This document shows, one piece after another, positions 33,714-42,352 of a stretch of 64,000 nucleotides of DNA. The stretch's first letter is position 1. Every line of letters begins with the position of its first letter. The position numbers and the translations under genes were made by a program. The stretch comes from Microbacterium sp. AB (GTDB lineage Bacteria > Actinomycetota > Actinomycetes > Actinomycetales > Microbacteriaceae). The notes below the pieces were generated by a model. It ran no database searches. It saw only the letters and a program-made list of their open reading frames with translations, and had not been told where the DNA came from. The DNA lies in the NCBI RefSeq assembly GCF_032878875.1, contig NZ_CP118157.1:2480001-2544000 (forward strand), given 5' to 3'.

Positions 33714-35651
33714 ATGACCGGGCACCCTGCCCCCACCCCCGCCACGGCTGCGATCATCGCGCGCCTGGCCGCAGATCCCGCCGCCTCGTTCGCGCTCATC
33801 GCCCGCGAGGGCGGCGACTCCGTGGAGGTGCTCGAGGGAGAGGCGATCGACGTCGAGCTGCTCGGAGACATCCCGCTGACGGATGGCGACGGGAGGCCCC
33901 GAGAGGTGCTCGCGCTCGTCCCCTACCGGCAGGTGCGCGAGCGCGGGTTCGAGGCGCACGACGACGGCGCCCCGCTGCGCTGCCTCACCGTCGACGCGCA
34001 CGCCGCCGTGCCCCTCGCGGATGCCGTCGCCTCGCTGCCCTCGGCCACCATCCCGCTCGCCGACGCCGGCTTCGACCTCACGGACGAGGAGTACGCCGGC
34101 ATCGTCCGCCGCGTCATCTCCGACGAGATCGGCCGGGGCGAGGGCGCGAACTTCGTCATCCGCCGCGACTACGTCGCCGGTGTCGACGCCGACCCGCGCA
34201 CCGCCGCCCTCACGTGGTTCCGGGCGCTCCTCGAACACGAGCGCGGCGCCTACTGGACGTTCGCGATCGTCACGCCCGGGCACGTCGCCGTGGGTGCGAG
34301 CCCCGAGGCGCACGTGAGCGCCCAGGACGGCATCGTCACGATGAACCCGATCTCCGGCACGTTCCGCCATCCCCCGGGCGGTGCGACGGTCGAGACGCTC
34401 ACCGAGTTCCTCTCCAGCACGAAGGAGACCGAGGAGCTCTTCATGGTCGTCGACGAGGAGCTCAAGATGATGAGCGCCGTGTGCAGCGACGGCGGCCGCA
34501 TCACGGGACCGCATCTCAAGGAGATGTCGCGCCTCACCCACACCGAGTACGTGCTGCGCGGGCGATCGCGGCTCGACCCGCGGGAGATCCTGCGCGAGAC
34601 GATGTTCGCGCCGACCGTGACCGGCTCCCCCATGCAGAACGCGTGCGCCGTCATCCGCCGCCACGAGAGGACGCCGCGCGGCTACTACTCCGGCGTCGCC
34701 GCGCTCTTCACGCCGAACGCCGAAGGCGGGCACGATCTCGACGCCCCGATCCTCATCCGCACCGCTTACCTCGAGGACGGACGCCTCCGCGTGCCGGTCG
34801 GCGCGACGCTCGTGCGCCATTCCGACCCGTACGGCGAGGTGAGCGAGACCCACGGCAAGGCCGCAGGCGTGCTCGGCGCGATCGGCGCGATTCCGCGCGC
34901 CATCACGATCGTCCCGGACGACGACGAGCCGGCACCGGCTCGCCGGCTCGCCGACGACCCGGCCGTCGCGGCCCTCCTCGCCTCGCGCAACGTGCGCCTC
35001 GCGCCGTTCTGGATGCAGGAGCAGGGCGCGTCGGACGCGACCCCGCTCGCGGGGCACCGCGCGCTCGTGGTCGACGCCGAGGACCGCTTCACGACGATGC
35101 TCGCCCATCAGCTGCGCCATCTCGGCCTCGACGTGGACATCGTGCACTGGAGCGAGGCGTCGGCCTCGCGCCTCGACGCCGCGGAGCTCGTCGTCGCCGG
35201 CCCCGGCCCGGGCGACCCGCGAGACGACGGCAACGAGCGCATCGCACGGATGCGCGACGTCGTCTCGCGCCGCCTCGCGCGGCATCGCCCGCTGCTGGCC
35301 GTGTGCCTGAGCCATCAGATCGTCGCCGATCGCATCGGCATCGGGCTCGGCTCGCTCGCGAGCCCGCACCAGGGTCTGCAGCTGAGCGTCGACCTGTTCG
35401 GGGAGGAGGCGTCCATCGGCTTCTACAACACCTTCACGGCGCGCGTGACGCCCGGCGTGAGCCGGCTGACGCCGAGCGAGACGCGCTGCGGGGAGGTCGG
35501 CGCCGTCGAGATCGCCGCCGACGCCGCGACGGGCGACGTGTACGCGCTGCGGGGCCAGGGCTTCGCATCGGTGCAGGGGCACCTCGAGTCGATCCTCTCG
35601 CGCGACGGCCTGCGCACGCTCGAGCGCCTCGTGACCCACGCGCTCGGCTGA
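33714..35651 (+). CDS. fused anthranilate synthase-type enzyme (TrpE-TrpG fusion, PhzE-like)
   Basis: The 645-residue protein joins a chorismate-utilising synthase domain (about residues 120-400) to a class I glutamine amidotransferase domain (about 440-640) with Cys531 (VCLSHQ) and His623/Glu625 (VQGHLES). It turns chorismate and glutamine into anthranilate or into aminodeoxyisochorismate. The [14 protein letters not shown] and [14 protein letters not shown] stretches are closest to PhzE, but the trp leader and attenuator upstream argue for tryptophan-linked anthranilate supply. No other phenazine or trp gene is adjacent. GAGGAG lies 9 bases before the ATG. Confidence 0.85.
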   Translation: MTGHPAPTPATAAIIARLAADPAASFALIAREGGDSVEVLEGEAIDVELLGDIPLTDGDGRPREVLALVPYRQVRERGFEAHDDGAPLRCLTVDAHAAVPLADAVASLPSATIPLADAGFDLTDEEYAGIVRRVISDEIGRGEGANFVIRRDYVAGVDADPRTAALTWFRALLEHERGAYWTFAIVTPGHVAVGASPEAHVSAQDGIVTMNPISGTFRHPPGGATVETLTEFLSSTKETEELFMVVDEELKMMSAVCSDGGRITGPHLKEMSRLTHTEYVLRGRSRLDPREILRETMFAPTVTGSPMQNACAVIRRHERTPRGYYSGVAALFTPNAEGGHDLDAPILIRTAYLEDGRLRVPVGATLVRHSDPYGEVSETHGKAAGVLGAIGAIPRAITIVPDDDEPAPARRLADDPAVAALLASRNVRLAPFWMQEQGASDATPLAGHRALVVDAEDRFTTMLAHQLRHLGLDVDIVHWSEASASRLDAAELVVAGPGPGDPRDDGNERIARMRDVVSRRLARHRPLLAVCLSHQIVADRIGIGLGSLASPHQGLQLSVDLFGEEASIGFYNTFTARVTPGVSRLTPSETRCGEVGAVEIAADAATGDVYALRGQGFASVQGHLESILSRDGLRTLERLVTHALG

Positions 35652-35682
35652 GACGCGGCGCGTCTCGCCGCCGGGCGGGGCG

Positions 35683-35741
35683 GACGCCGGGCCGGCTGCG
35701 GGGCGGCCGTTTCGTCGTTCGTCTCGGCGGCCCGGCGCGTC
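35683..35741. terminator. candidate bidirectional terminator between TrpEG-type gene and eamA
   Basis: CCGGGCCG (35687-35694) can pair with CGGCCCGG (35728-35735), extended by GACG (35683-35686) with CGTC (35738-35741) across a two-base bulge. The loop is long (33 bases) and only TTA follows, so this is a moderate candidate. It fills the gap between two converging stop codons. Confidence 0.35.
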
Positions 35742-36635
35742 TTACCCGGATCGACGCCGTTCGGAGGTCAGCGCGACCCCGACGAGCACGAGCGCACCGC
35801 CGACGACCTCGTCGACGGTGACCGGTGTGCCCAGCAGGATGCTCCCCGCCACGGTGAACACGGTGATGAGGTTGAGGAAGACGCCCGCGCTCGGGGCGGG
35901 GATGACCTGGAGCGCGATGTTCCAGAGCACATAGGAGACGAGGGAGGGGAAGACCGCGATGTACGCGAGCGACCCCCAGCCCGCGGCCGTGTCGGGCAGG
36001 TCGAGCCCCGAGAACAGCGCGAACGGCGCCATCCCGACCGCCACGACGAGCGCCTGCGACGCCACGGACGCGATGGGAGGCAGCCGCGGACCCGTGCGGC
36101 CCAGGACCGTGTAGACCGTCCACGCCACGATCGCGACGAGCATGAAGAGGCTGCCCGCGGAGAGAGGATGCGACGCCAGCGCGAACGGGTCGCCCCCGGT
36201 GAGGATCCACACGACGCCCGCGAACGCCGTCGCGATGCCGATCACGCCGCGCACGCCCGCTCGTGCGCGGAGGAACACCGCTGCGGCGATCGCGATGAGC
36301 GCGGGATTGAACGCGTTGATGAGCGAGGCGTTGAGCGCCGTGTCGGCGTCGAGCGACAGATAGAGGAAGACGTTGTAGGCGGCGATCCCGAAGACCGCGA
36401 GGAGGACGGTGCGGGGCCAGTTGCGGAGGACGAGCCGCCAGTCCGGCCTCTCCACGACCTGGGCGACCACGAAGAGCGGCGCGACGGCGAGCGCCCAGCG
36501 CATCCACACGAGGCTGATGACGCCCATCTCGCCGACGGCCGTGCCCCCGATGAGGAAGTTGCCGGCCCACGCGAGGGTGGCTCCGACGAGGGCCAGGACG
36601 CCGACCCACGGCCGGACGGCAGGAGCGACGTTCAC
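35742..36635 (-). CDS. EamA/DMT-superfamily exporter
   Basis: The 297-residue protein has ten membrane helices in two EamA repeats: the first at about residues 10-135 (WAGNFLIGGTAVGEM, LRNWPRTVLLAVFGIAAYNVFLYLSL, NAFNPALIAIAAAV) and the second at about 155-290 (AWTVYTVLGR, PSLVSYVLWNIALQVIPAPSAGVFLNLITVFTVAGSILLG). Members export amino acids or metabolites or import nucleotide sugars; the substrate is unknown. It converges with the TrpEG-type gene, which could hint at an aromatic compound, but that is weak. GTG start follows a TAGCGT box by 6 bases. Confidence 0.9.
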   Translation of the reverse strand: MNVAPAVRPWVGVLALVGATLAWAGNFLIGGTAVGEMGVISLVWMRWALAVAPLFVVAQVVERPDWRLVLRNWPRTVLLAVFGIAAYNVFLYLSLDADTALNASLINAFNPALIAIAAAVFLRARAGVRGVIGIATAFAGVVWILTGGDPFALASHPLSAGSLFMLVAIVAWTVYTVLGRTGPRLPPIASVASQALVVAVGMAPFALFSGLDLPDTAAGWGSLAYIAVFPSLVSYVLWNIALQVIPAPSAGVFLNLITVFTVAGSILLGTPVTVDEVVGGALVLVGVALTSERRRSG

Positions 36636-36641
36636 CCCGTC

Positions 36642-36647
36642 ACGCTA
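36642..36647 (-). promoter_or_regulatory. putative -10 box (TAGCGT) of eamA
   Basis: TAGCGT on the minus strand, 6 bases before the GTG at 36635. Confidence 0.5.
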
Positions 36648-36662
36648 CCGGCTTTCCCGCGC

Positions 36663-37997
36663 TCAGCCGCCGAGCAGCTGCACGGGGTTGAAGATGTCTG
36701 CGGCGAAGAGCAGCGCGCCCATGCCGACGAGCAGCACGACGACGACCAGCGTGACCGGCACGAGCCGGGTCGCGTCGGTCGGGGCCGGGGGCGGACGGCG
36801 GAAGAGCTTCGCGAACGCGCGCCGGACGCCGTCCCACAGCGCGACGAGGATGTGCCCGCCGTCCAGCGGCAGGAGGGGCACGAGGTTGAAGACGAACAGC
36901 GCGATGTTGAGCGACGCCAGCAGGCTCACCATCACCCCGACACGGTCCATGATCGGCGCGTCGGCGGCCGCGACCTCGCCCGCGAGACGCCCGACGCCGA
37001 CGACGCTCATGGGGCCGTCCGCGTCGCGCTCGCCGCCCGTGAACAGATCGTATGCCGTGTCGTAGAGGCGCGCCGGCAGGTTGGCGACGATCTGCACGAC
37101 GGCTCCGACGTTCTCGAAGGCGGCCTGCGGCCCCGCCCAGATCGGCTCGCGCACGCGCTCGACGGACGAGGTGATGCCGGCGTAGCCGACGGTCTCGACC
37201 GACGTGCTGCCGTCGTCGGCCGTCACCTCGACCCGGTTCTCGATCGGGGTCAGCGTGAGGGTCACGTCCGCCCCGTCCCGCTCGACGACGACGAGGATGG
37301 GCCGCCCCGGGTTCGCCTGGATGATGGCGGACGCCTCGGCGAACGTCGACACGGCGGTGCCGTCCAGCGACACGAGGCTGTCGCCCGGCTCGATGCCCGC
37401 GGCGAGCGCCGGGGCCGCGGCGTCGCCGTCGGCGCACTCGGTGGCCGTCGAGCCGGCAGGGAGCACGCACTCCGCGACCGAGGACACGGTCGTCGTGGCC
37501 TGCTGCATGCCGATGCCGCTGAAGAGCACGGCGAAGAGGACGACGGCGAGGACGAGGTTCATGAGGGGCCCGCCGAGCATGATCACGACGCGCTTCCACA
37601 CCGACAGGCCGGAGAAGGTGCGCGACGCGTCGACGCCGTCGAGGGTCTCCTCGTTCGCGGCCTGGGCGTCCTGCACGAGCGTCGCGTAGATGCTGCGCCT
37701 GCGCGTCTCCCGCGCGGAGGCGGCCCCCGCGAGCGCGGGCGCCTTCGCGTCGGCGCTCGCCGCCGGATACATGCCCGCCATGGAGATGTAGCCGCCGATC
37801 GGGAACGCCTTCAGGCCGTACTCGGTCTCGCCGCGTCGCTTCGACCAGACGGTCGGCCCCATGCCGATCATGTACTGGCCCACGCGCACGCCGAACCGCT
37901 TCGCCGGCACGAGATGACCGATCTCGTGCAGCGCGATGGAGACGCCGAGGCCGATGACCATGACGACCACGCCGATCAGGAACGCGAGCACACCCAC
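36663..37997 (-). CDS. rseP: M50 site-2 zinc metalloprotease, RseP/Rip1 type
   Basis: This intramembrane protease cleaves membrane-bound regulators such as anti-sigma factors. The 444-residue protein has HEIGH at residues 24-28 (two zinc His and the catalytic Glu) in the first helix, GGYISMAGM, a PDZ domain near 195-270 (AAGIEPGDSLVSLDG), and NLVPLLPLDGGH near 370-380 with the third zinc ligand. Four membrane helices are predicted. GTG start at 37997 follows TAGCGT by 6 bases, and that box lies inside an 8-bp palindrome. In mycobacteria the gene sits between dxr and ispG; here other genes separate the three. Confidence 0.93.
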   Translation of the reverse strand: MGVLAFLIGVVVMVIGLGVSIALHEIGHLVPAKRFGVRVGQYMIGMGPTVWSKRRGETEYGLKAFPIGGYISMAGMYPAASADAKAPALAGAASARETRRRSIYATLVQDAQAANEETLDGVDASRTFSGLSVWKRVVIMLGGPLMNLVLAVVLFAVLFSGIGMQQATTTVSSVAECVLPAGSTATECADGDAAAPALAAGIEPGDSLVSLDGTAVSTFAEASAIIQANPGRPILVVVERDGADVTLTLTPIENRVEVTADDGSTSVETVGYAGITSSVERVREPIWAGPQAAFENVGAVVQIVANLPARLYDTAYDLFTGGERDADGPMSVVGVGRLAGEVAAADAPIMDRVGVMVSLLASLNIALFVFNLVPLLPLDGGHILVALWDGVRRAFAKLFRRPPPAPTDATRLVPVTLVVVVLLVGMGALLFAADIFNPVQLLGG

Positions 37998-37998
37998 C

Positions 37999-38019
37999 CC
38001 GACACGCTAGCCGTGTCGG
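37999..38019. repeat. 8-bp perfect palindrome over the rseP -10 box
   Basis: CCGACACG (37999-38006) and CGTGTCGG (38012-38019) flank CTAGC. The rseP -10 box TAGCGT (38004-38009, minus strand) lies within it. It could be an operator for a dimeric repressor or, if transcribed from further upstream, a hairpin next to the rseP start. Confidence 0.6.
38004..38009 (-). promoter_or_regulatory. putative -10 box (TAGCGT) of rseP
   Basis: TAGCGT on the minus strand, 6 bases before the GTG at 37997; it lies inside the palindrome at 37999-38019. Confidence 0.5.
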
Positions 38020-38058
38020 CTATGAAACGCCCGCATGACGCGATGCGCGCCGGCGCTC

Positions 38059-38064
38059 TATCCT
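38059..38064 (+). promoter_or_regulatory. putative -10 box (TATCCT) of the membrane protein gene
   Basis: TATCCT is followed by 6 bases and the GTG at 38071. It is one reason to prefer this start to ATG 38035. Confidence 0.45.
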
Positions 38065-38070
38065 TGGCGG

Positions 38071-38676
38071 GTGACCGCCCGGCAGCTGCGCGCCCTCCGC
38101 GGCGCCGCCGCATCGGGCACGGCGACCGTGCTGGCCGCCGTGTCGCACACGCTCGGAGGGGGCGCGGCGCCCGCTCCCCTGCTCGTCCTCGCGATGGCCG
38201 CGCTGCTGACGCCGCCCGCCGTCGTGCTCATGGGGCGCCGGACGAGCCTGCCGCGGCTCGTCGCGACGGTGCTGACGTCGCAGGCCGCGTTCCACCTGAC
38301 GTTCGTCGCGCTCGGAGCCCCCGTCTCGCGTCCCGCGTCCTCCCCGCCATCCGCGCACGTCCACGATCTCGCGGCGCCCTCCGCGCTCGGCTCGTCGTCG
38401 AGCGCCGCCGTTCTCGCCGGGCAGGCCGGCGCGGCCATGATGGCGGCGCACGCGGTGTCGGCGCTCGCCACGATCGTCCTGCTCCGGCGCGGCGAGCACG
38501 CGCTCCGCGCGATCGCGTCGTGGGCGGTCGCGGTGGCGCGCCGCGCAGCCGACCCGGCGCCGGTCCTGCCGTCCGCGCCGCCGTCCCTCCCCGCCGCCGC
38601 ACCCGCGTCGCGGGCGAGCCGGCTGTGCCACGACGCCCGCCTGCAGCGCGGGCCGCCCGTCTCCGCCGCCTCCTGA
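38071..38676 (+). CDS. small His-containing membrane protein next to ycnI, function unknown
   Basis: The 201-residue protein has four predicted membrane helices (about residues 14-32, 36-55, 60-80 and 112-136). Histidines occur at membrane edges or loops (VSHTLGG, AAFHLTF, HVHDL, AAHAVS) and suggest metal binding, though this is only inference. The C-terminal 50 residues are Ala/Pro/Ser-rich and end in HDARLQ. It is the upstream partner of the YcnI-like gene, a family tied to copper handling. Start GTG 38071 is preferred from the TATCCT box; ATG 38035 would add 12 residues. Confidence 0.7.
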   Translation: MTARQLRALRGAAASGTATVLAAVSHTLGGGAAPAPLLVLAMAALLTPPAVVLMGRRTSLPRLVATVLTSQAAFHLTFVALGAPVSRPASSPPSAHVHDLAAPSALGSSSSAAVLAGQAGAAMMAAHAVSALATIVLLRRGEHALRAIASWAVAVARRAADPAPVLPSAPPSLPAAAPASRASRLCHDARLQRGPPVSAAS

Positions 38677-38811
38677 TCGCCCCGTCCCGACGGGGCCCCG
38701 CCGACGCGCCCGTGGAGCATCCGCTCCGGGCCGTGTCGCTTCCGGCGCGCATGCGCCGCGGATGCGCATGTCCGTGCGCGTCCGGATCGAACAGAGCCAG
38801 AAGGAACCCTC

Positions 38812-39549
38812 ATGACCGTCCCCACCACCGTCAACGCCACCCGCCGTCGCCGTCGCGGCCGCCGTGCGGCCGCCGCCGCGCTCGCCGGAGCCCTCGTCGT
38901 CGCCGCTCCCGTCGCCGCGCAGGCGCACGTCTCGGTCTCTCCCGACACCCCCGTCGCCGGCGCGTCCGACGTCCTCACGTTCTCGTTCAGCCATGGCTGC
39001 GACGACTCCCCGACGACGGCGCTCGTCATCTCGACGCCCGACGAGGGCCTCGACTCCGCCGTGCCCACCGTCCAGGCCGGATGGAGCATCGACGTCGACC
39101 GCGACGCGTCGACGGGCGTGGTCTCGACGATCACCTACACGGCCGACGAGCCCGTGCCCAACGCGATGCGGGCGGCCGTCGAGCTCTCCGTGAGATACGC
39201 GCAGGATGCGCCCGAGTCGCTCGCGTTCCCCGTCGAGCAGGTCTGCGAGGAGGGGTCGGCCTCATGGTCCGAGATCGCGGAGGAGGGCCAGGATCCCGAC
39301 GACCTCGAAGCGGCGGCCCCCGTGGTGACGCTCGCCGAGACCCCGGCGGAGGCGGGCGCATCGTCCCACGGCCACGGCGACGGCGAGGAGACCGCCGACG
39401 CCGGGACGGCCGACGCCGGGACGGCCGAGGCCGACGGCGCCTCCGCGCTGCCCGTCGCGGTCGGAGCGCTCGGCGCGGGCGGGTTCGTCGCGGGCGTCGC
39501 GGCACTCGTCGTGAGCGTCCTCGCCTACCGCCGGGGCGCGCGCGGCTGA
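38812..39549 (+). CDS. YcnI-like copper-associated protein (DUF1775)
   Basis: The 245-residue protein has an Arg-rich N-terminus, a signal peptide ending at AQA, and a mature domain starting with His39 (HVSVSP). In YcnI proteins this N-terminal His binds Cu(II) as a mono-histidine brace. The domain (about residues 39-165) includes FSHGCDDSPTTAL and the conserved Trp91 region (QAGWSIDV). A His/Gly/Glu/Ala-rich linker (HGHGDGEE) and a C-terminal membrane helix (about 212-238) anchor it outside the membrane. An AAGGA ribosome-binding site precedes the ATG. Role in copper homeostasis is from family knowledge. Confidence 0.88.
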   Translation: MTVPTTVNATRRRRRGRRAAAAALAGALVVAAPVAAQAHVSVSPDTPVAGASDVLTFSFSHGCDDSPTTALVISTPDEGLDSAVPTVQAGWSIDVDRDASTGVVSTITYTADEPVPNAMRAAVELSVRYAQDAPESLAFPVEQVCEEGSASWSEIAEEGQDPDDLEAAAPVVTLAETPAEAGASSHGHGDGEETADAGTADAGTAEADGASALPVAVGALGAGGFVAGVAALVVSVLAYRRGARG

Positions 39550-39627
39550 GCCGCCGCGGGGCGTCGCCGGCGACACCCGTCGATGCCCCGCGCGGTCGCC
39601 TCCGGAGCGCGTGAGACGATGGGGAGG

Positions 39628-41244
39628 ATGTCCGAGTCACCGTCGAACCTGCCCCCCGTCCTGCGGCCGGAGAACACGCCGAAGCGCCCGCTGACCGCGC
39701 TCGCCGAGCGCTTCGGCGGAGAGCTGCGCGGCGACGCGTCCGGAGTGGAGGTCAGCGGCGTGACCCTCGCGACGGCCGATCTGCGCCCCGGCGAGGCCTT
39801 CGTCGCGATCCGCGGCGTCAACCGGCACGGGGCGGAGTTCGCCGCCGTCGCCGCGGAGAAGGGCGCCGTGGCGGTCGTGACGGACGCGGGCGGCGCGGAG
39901 ATCGCCGCCGGCTCCGGGCTCCCCGTCGTGGTGGTCGACGATCCGCGTGCCGTCCTCGGAGCCCTGTCCGCGTGGGTCTACCGGACCGGGCGCGACGACG
40001 ACCTCCCGCTGCTGCTCGGGACCACCGGCACGAACGGCAAGACCTCGGTCACGCACCTGCTGGACGGCGTCCTGAACCAGCTCGGCGTCGTGACGGGCCT
40101 GTCCTCCACGGCGGAGCGGCACATCGCGGGCGACGTGATCGTCTCACGGCTGACGACGCCGGAGGCGAGCGAGTTCCACGCGCTGCTGGCCCTCATGCGC
40201 GAGCGCGGGGTGGAGGCCGTGGCCGTCGAGGTGAGCGCCCAGGCGCTGACCCGTCACCGGGTCGACGGCATCGTCTTCGACGTCGCCGCGTTCACCAACC
40301 TCACGCACGACCACCTCGACGACTACGCCGACATGGACGAGTACTTCGAGGCGAAGGCGCCCTTCTTCACGCGCGAGCGCTCGCGCAGGGCCGTCGTGTC
40401 CCTCGACTCGACGCCCGGCGCGGAGTACGCGCGGCGCGCCACGGTGCCGGTCGTGACGATCGCGACGCCGTCGATCGCGGCCGACCCCGCTCTCGCGGCG
40501 GGCGCCGACTGGATCGTCACCATCGACGAGGAGCGCCAGGAGGGCACGCGCTTCACCCTCACGGGGCCGGACGGCCGCGCCCTCACGTCGACCGTGCCCG
40601 TCATCGGACCGCACATGGCGTCGAATGCGGGGACCGCGATCGTCATGCTGCTCGAAGCCGGCTACGACGGGGACCGCATCGCCGCGGCCCTGGAACGCGA
40701 CGGCGGGATCCGGGCCTTCCTCCCCGGCCGCACCCAGCTCGTGTCGGGTCCGGAGGGTCCCGCCGTGTACGTCGACTTCGGACACACCCCGGACGCCTTC
40801 GAGAAGACGCTCGCCGCCGTGCGTCGGGTGACGCCCGGCACGGTGCTCATGCTCTTCGGCGCCGACGGCGACCGCGACAAGACGAAGCGGCACGACATGG
40901 GGCGCGCAGCGGTCGAGGGCAGCGACATCGTCGTCGTCACCGACCACCACCCCAGGCACGAGGACCCCGCGGCCATCCGCGCCACGCTCCTGGAGGGCGC
41001 CAGGGCGGCCGGGCCGGATCATCCGATCTACGAGTTCTCGCCCCCCGAGACCGCGATCGTCGAGGCCGTGAAGCTCGTCGGCCCCGGCGACGCCATCCTC
41101 TGGGCCGGCCCCGGCCACCAGGACTACCGCGACATCAGGGGCGTGCGCACCCCCTACTCGGCCCGCGAGCTCGCCCGCCGCGCGCTCCGCGACGCCGGAT
41201 GGGATGTGCCCGAGCCCTCCTGGCGCGTTCCCTACGCGGACTGA
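39628..41244 (+). CDS. Mur ligase family protein, MurE-like
   Basis: The 538-residue ATP-dependent ligase adds an amino acid to a UDP-MurNAc-peptide or a related carboxylate. The N-terminal MurE domain (VEVSGVTLATADLRPGEAFVAI) is followed by the P-loop GTTGTNGKTS at about 131-140, TTPEASEFH, YFEAKA with the carbamylated Lys243, and a C-terminal domain. Where diaminopimelate-adding MurE has DNPR, this protein has DHHPRHED at about 439-446, so the amino acid added is probably not diaminopimelate. Microbacteriaceae often have other diamino acids at peptide position 3. No division genes are adjacent. ATG 39619 is an alternative start. Confidence 0.82.
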   Translation: MSESPSNLPPVLRPENTPKRPLTALAERFGGELRGDASGVEVSGVTLATADLRPGEAFVAIRGVNRHGAEFAAVAAEKGAVAVVTDAGGAEIAAGSGLPVVVVDDPRAVLGALSAWVYRTGRDDDLPLLLGTTGTNGKTSVTHLLDGVLNQLGVVTGLSSTAERHIAGDVIVSRLTTPEASEFHALLALMRERGVEAVAVEVSAQALTRHRVDGIVFDVAAFTNLTHDHLDDYADMDEYFEAKAPFFTRERSRRAVVSLDSTPGAEYARRATVPVVTIATPSIAADPALAAGADWIVTIDEERQEGTRFTLTGPDGRALTSTVPVIGPHMASNAGTAIVMLLEAGYDGDRIAAALERDGGIRAFLPGRTQLVSGPEGPAVYVDFGHTPDAFEKTLAAVRRVTPGTVLMLFGADGDRDKTKRHDMGRAAVEGSDIVVVTDHHPRHEDPAAIRATLLEGARAAGPDHPIYEFSPPETAIVEAVKLVGPGDAILWAGPGHQDYRDIRGVRTPYSARELARRALRDAGWDVPEPSWRVPYAD

Positions 41245-41262
41245 GAGCCGGGGCAGAGCGGC

Positions 41263-42345
41263 TCAGCGCGCCGCGATGAGGGCGTCGGCGGTCCGGCGCG
41301 CCCACGACTCGGCGTCCGCGAGGGTCTCGAGCGAGAGCCCGGCGGGCGTCTCGTGCCGGTCGAGCACGGCCTCGATCGTGTCCACGATCCCGAGGAACGG
41401 CAGGCGCCCCTCGTGGAAGGCGTCGACGGCCTGCTCGTTGGCCGCGTTGTAGACGGCCGGATGCGTGCCCCCGACCTCGCCCGCACGGCGCGCGAGGCGC
41501 ACGGCGGGGAAGGCGGCGTCGTCGAGCGGCTCGAACTCCCAGGTCTGCGCCCTCGTCCAGTCGATGGGGACGTCGACGTCGGCGAGACGCTCCGGCCACG
41601 ACAGCCCGAGCGCGATCGGCACGAGCATGCGCGGCGGACCCGCCTGCGCGATCGTCGATCCGTCGTGGAACTCGACCATCGAGTGGATGAGCTGCTGCGG
41701 ATGCACGACGACGTCGATGCGGTCGTACGGCACGTCGAACAGCAGATGCGCCTCGATGACCTCGAGCCCCTTGTTGACGAGCGTCGCCGAGTTCGTCGTG
41801 ATGACGCGGCCCATCGCGAAGTTCGGGTGCCGGAGCGCCTGCGCGGGCGTCACACCGGCGAGCCCGGATCGCGTGCGGCCCCGGAACGGCCCGCCCGACG
41901 CCGTCACGACGAGGCGGCGCACCTCGCGGCTCTCGCCCGCGCGCAGCGCCTGGGCGATCGCGGAGTGCTCCGAGTCGACGGGCACGATCTGCCCCGGCCG
42001 CGCCAGCGCCTTGACGAGCGTGCCGCCCACGATGAGCGACTCCTTGTTCGCGAGCGCGAGCGTCCGCCCGGCCTCGAGCGCGGCGAGCGTGGGGCCCAGG
42101 CCGACCGAGCCGGTGATGCCGTTGAGCACGACGTCCGCCTCGACGTCGCGCACGAGCTGCGCCGACGCCTCCGCCCCCAGCGCCGTGTGCTCGACGCCGA
42201 ACTCCGCGGCCTGGGCCCGGAGCGTCTCGGCGTTCGAGCCGGTGGAGAGGCCCACGAGACGGAACCGGTCGGGGTTCGCCCGGACGACGTCGAGCGCCTG
42301 CGTGCCGATGGACCCGCTGGAGCCGAGGACGATGACGCGGCGCAT
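41263..42345 (-). CDS. dxr: 1-deoxy-D-xylulose 5-phosphate reductoisomerase
   Basis: Dxr turns DXP into MEP, the committed step of the non-mevalonate isoprenoid pathway. The 360-residue protein has GSSGSIGTQ (NADPH binding), ANKESL, the metal ligands Asp124 and Glu126 in VDSEHSA, SGGPFR, and [15 protein letters not shown] with Glu195. The flexible loop that closes over substrate and fosmidomycin reads HPNFAMG at 173-179, with Phe176 where Trp is usual. It starts 7 bases after the FKBP gene stop and is probably co-transcribed with it. Confidence 0.95.
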   Translation of the reverse strand: MRRVIVLGSSGSIGTQALDVVRANPDRFRLVGLSTGSNAETLRAQAAEFGVEHTALGAEASAQLVRDVEADVVLNGITGSVGLGPTLAALEAGRTLALANKESLIVGGTLVKALARPGQIVPVDSEHSAIAQALRAGESREVRRLVVTASGGPFRGRTRSGLAGVTPAQALRHPNFAMGRVITTNSATLVNKGLEVIEAHLLFDVPYDRIDVVVHPQQLIHSMVEFHDGSTIAQAGPPRMLVPIALGLSWPERLADVDVPIDWTRAQTWEFEPLDDAAFPAVRLARRAGEVGGTHPAVYNAANEQAVDAFHEGRLPFLGIVDTIEAVLDRHETPAGLSLETLADAESWARRTADALIAAR

Positions 42346-42352
42346 GCGCGTG

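Noticed and set aside
33714..35651. Phenazine biosynthesis locus
   Set aside because: PhzE-like sequence alone is not enough. No phzF, phzD, phzG or phzB-like gene is in the window.
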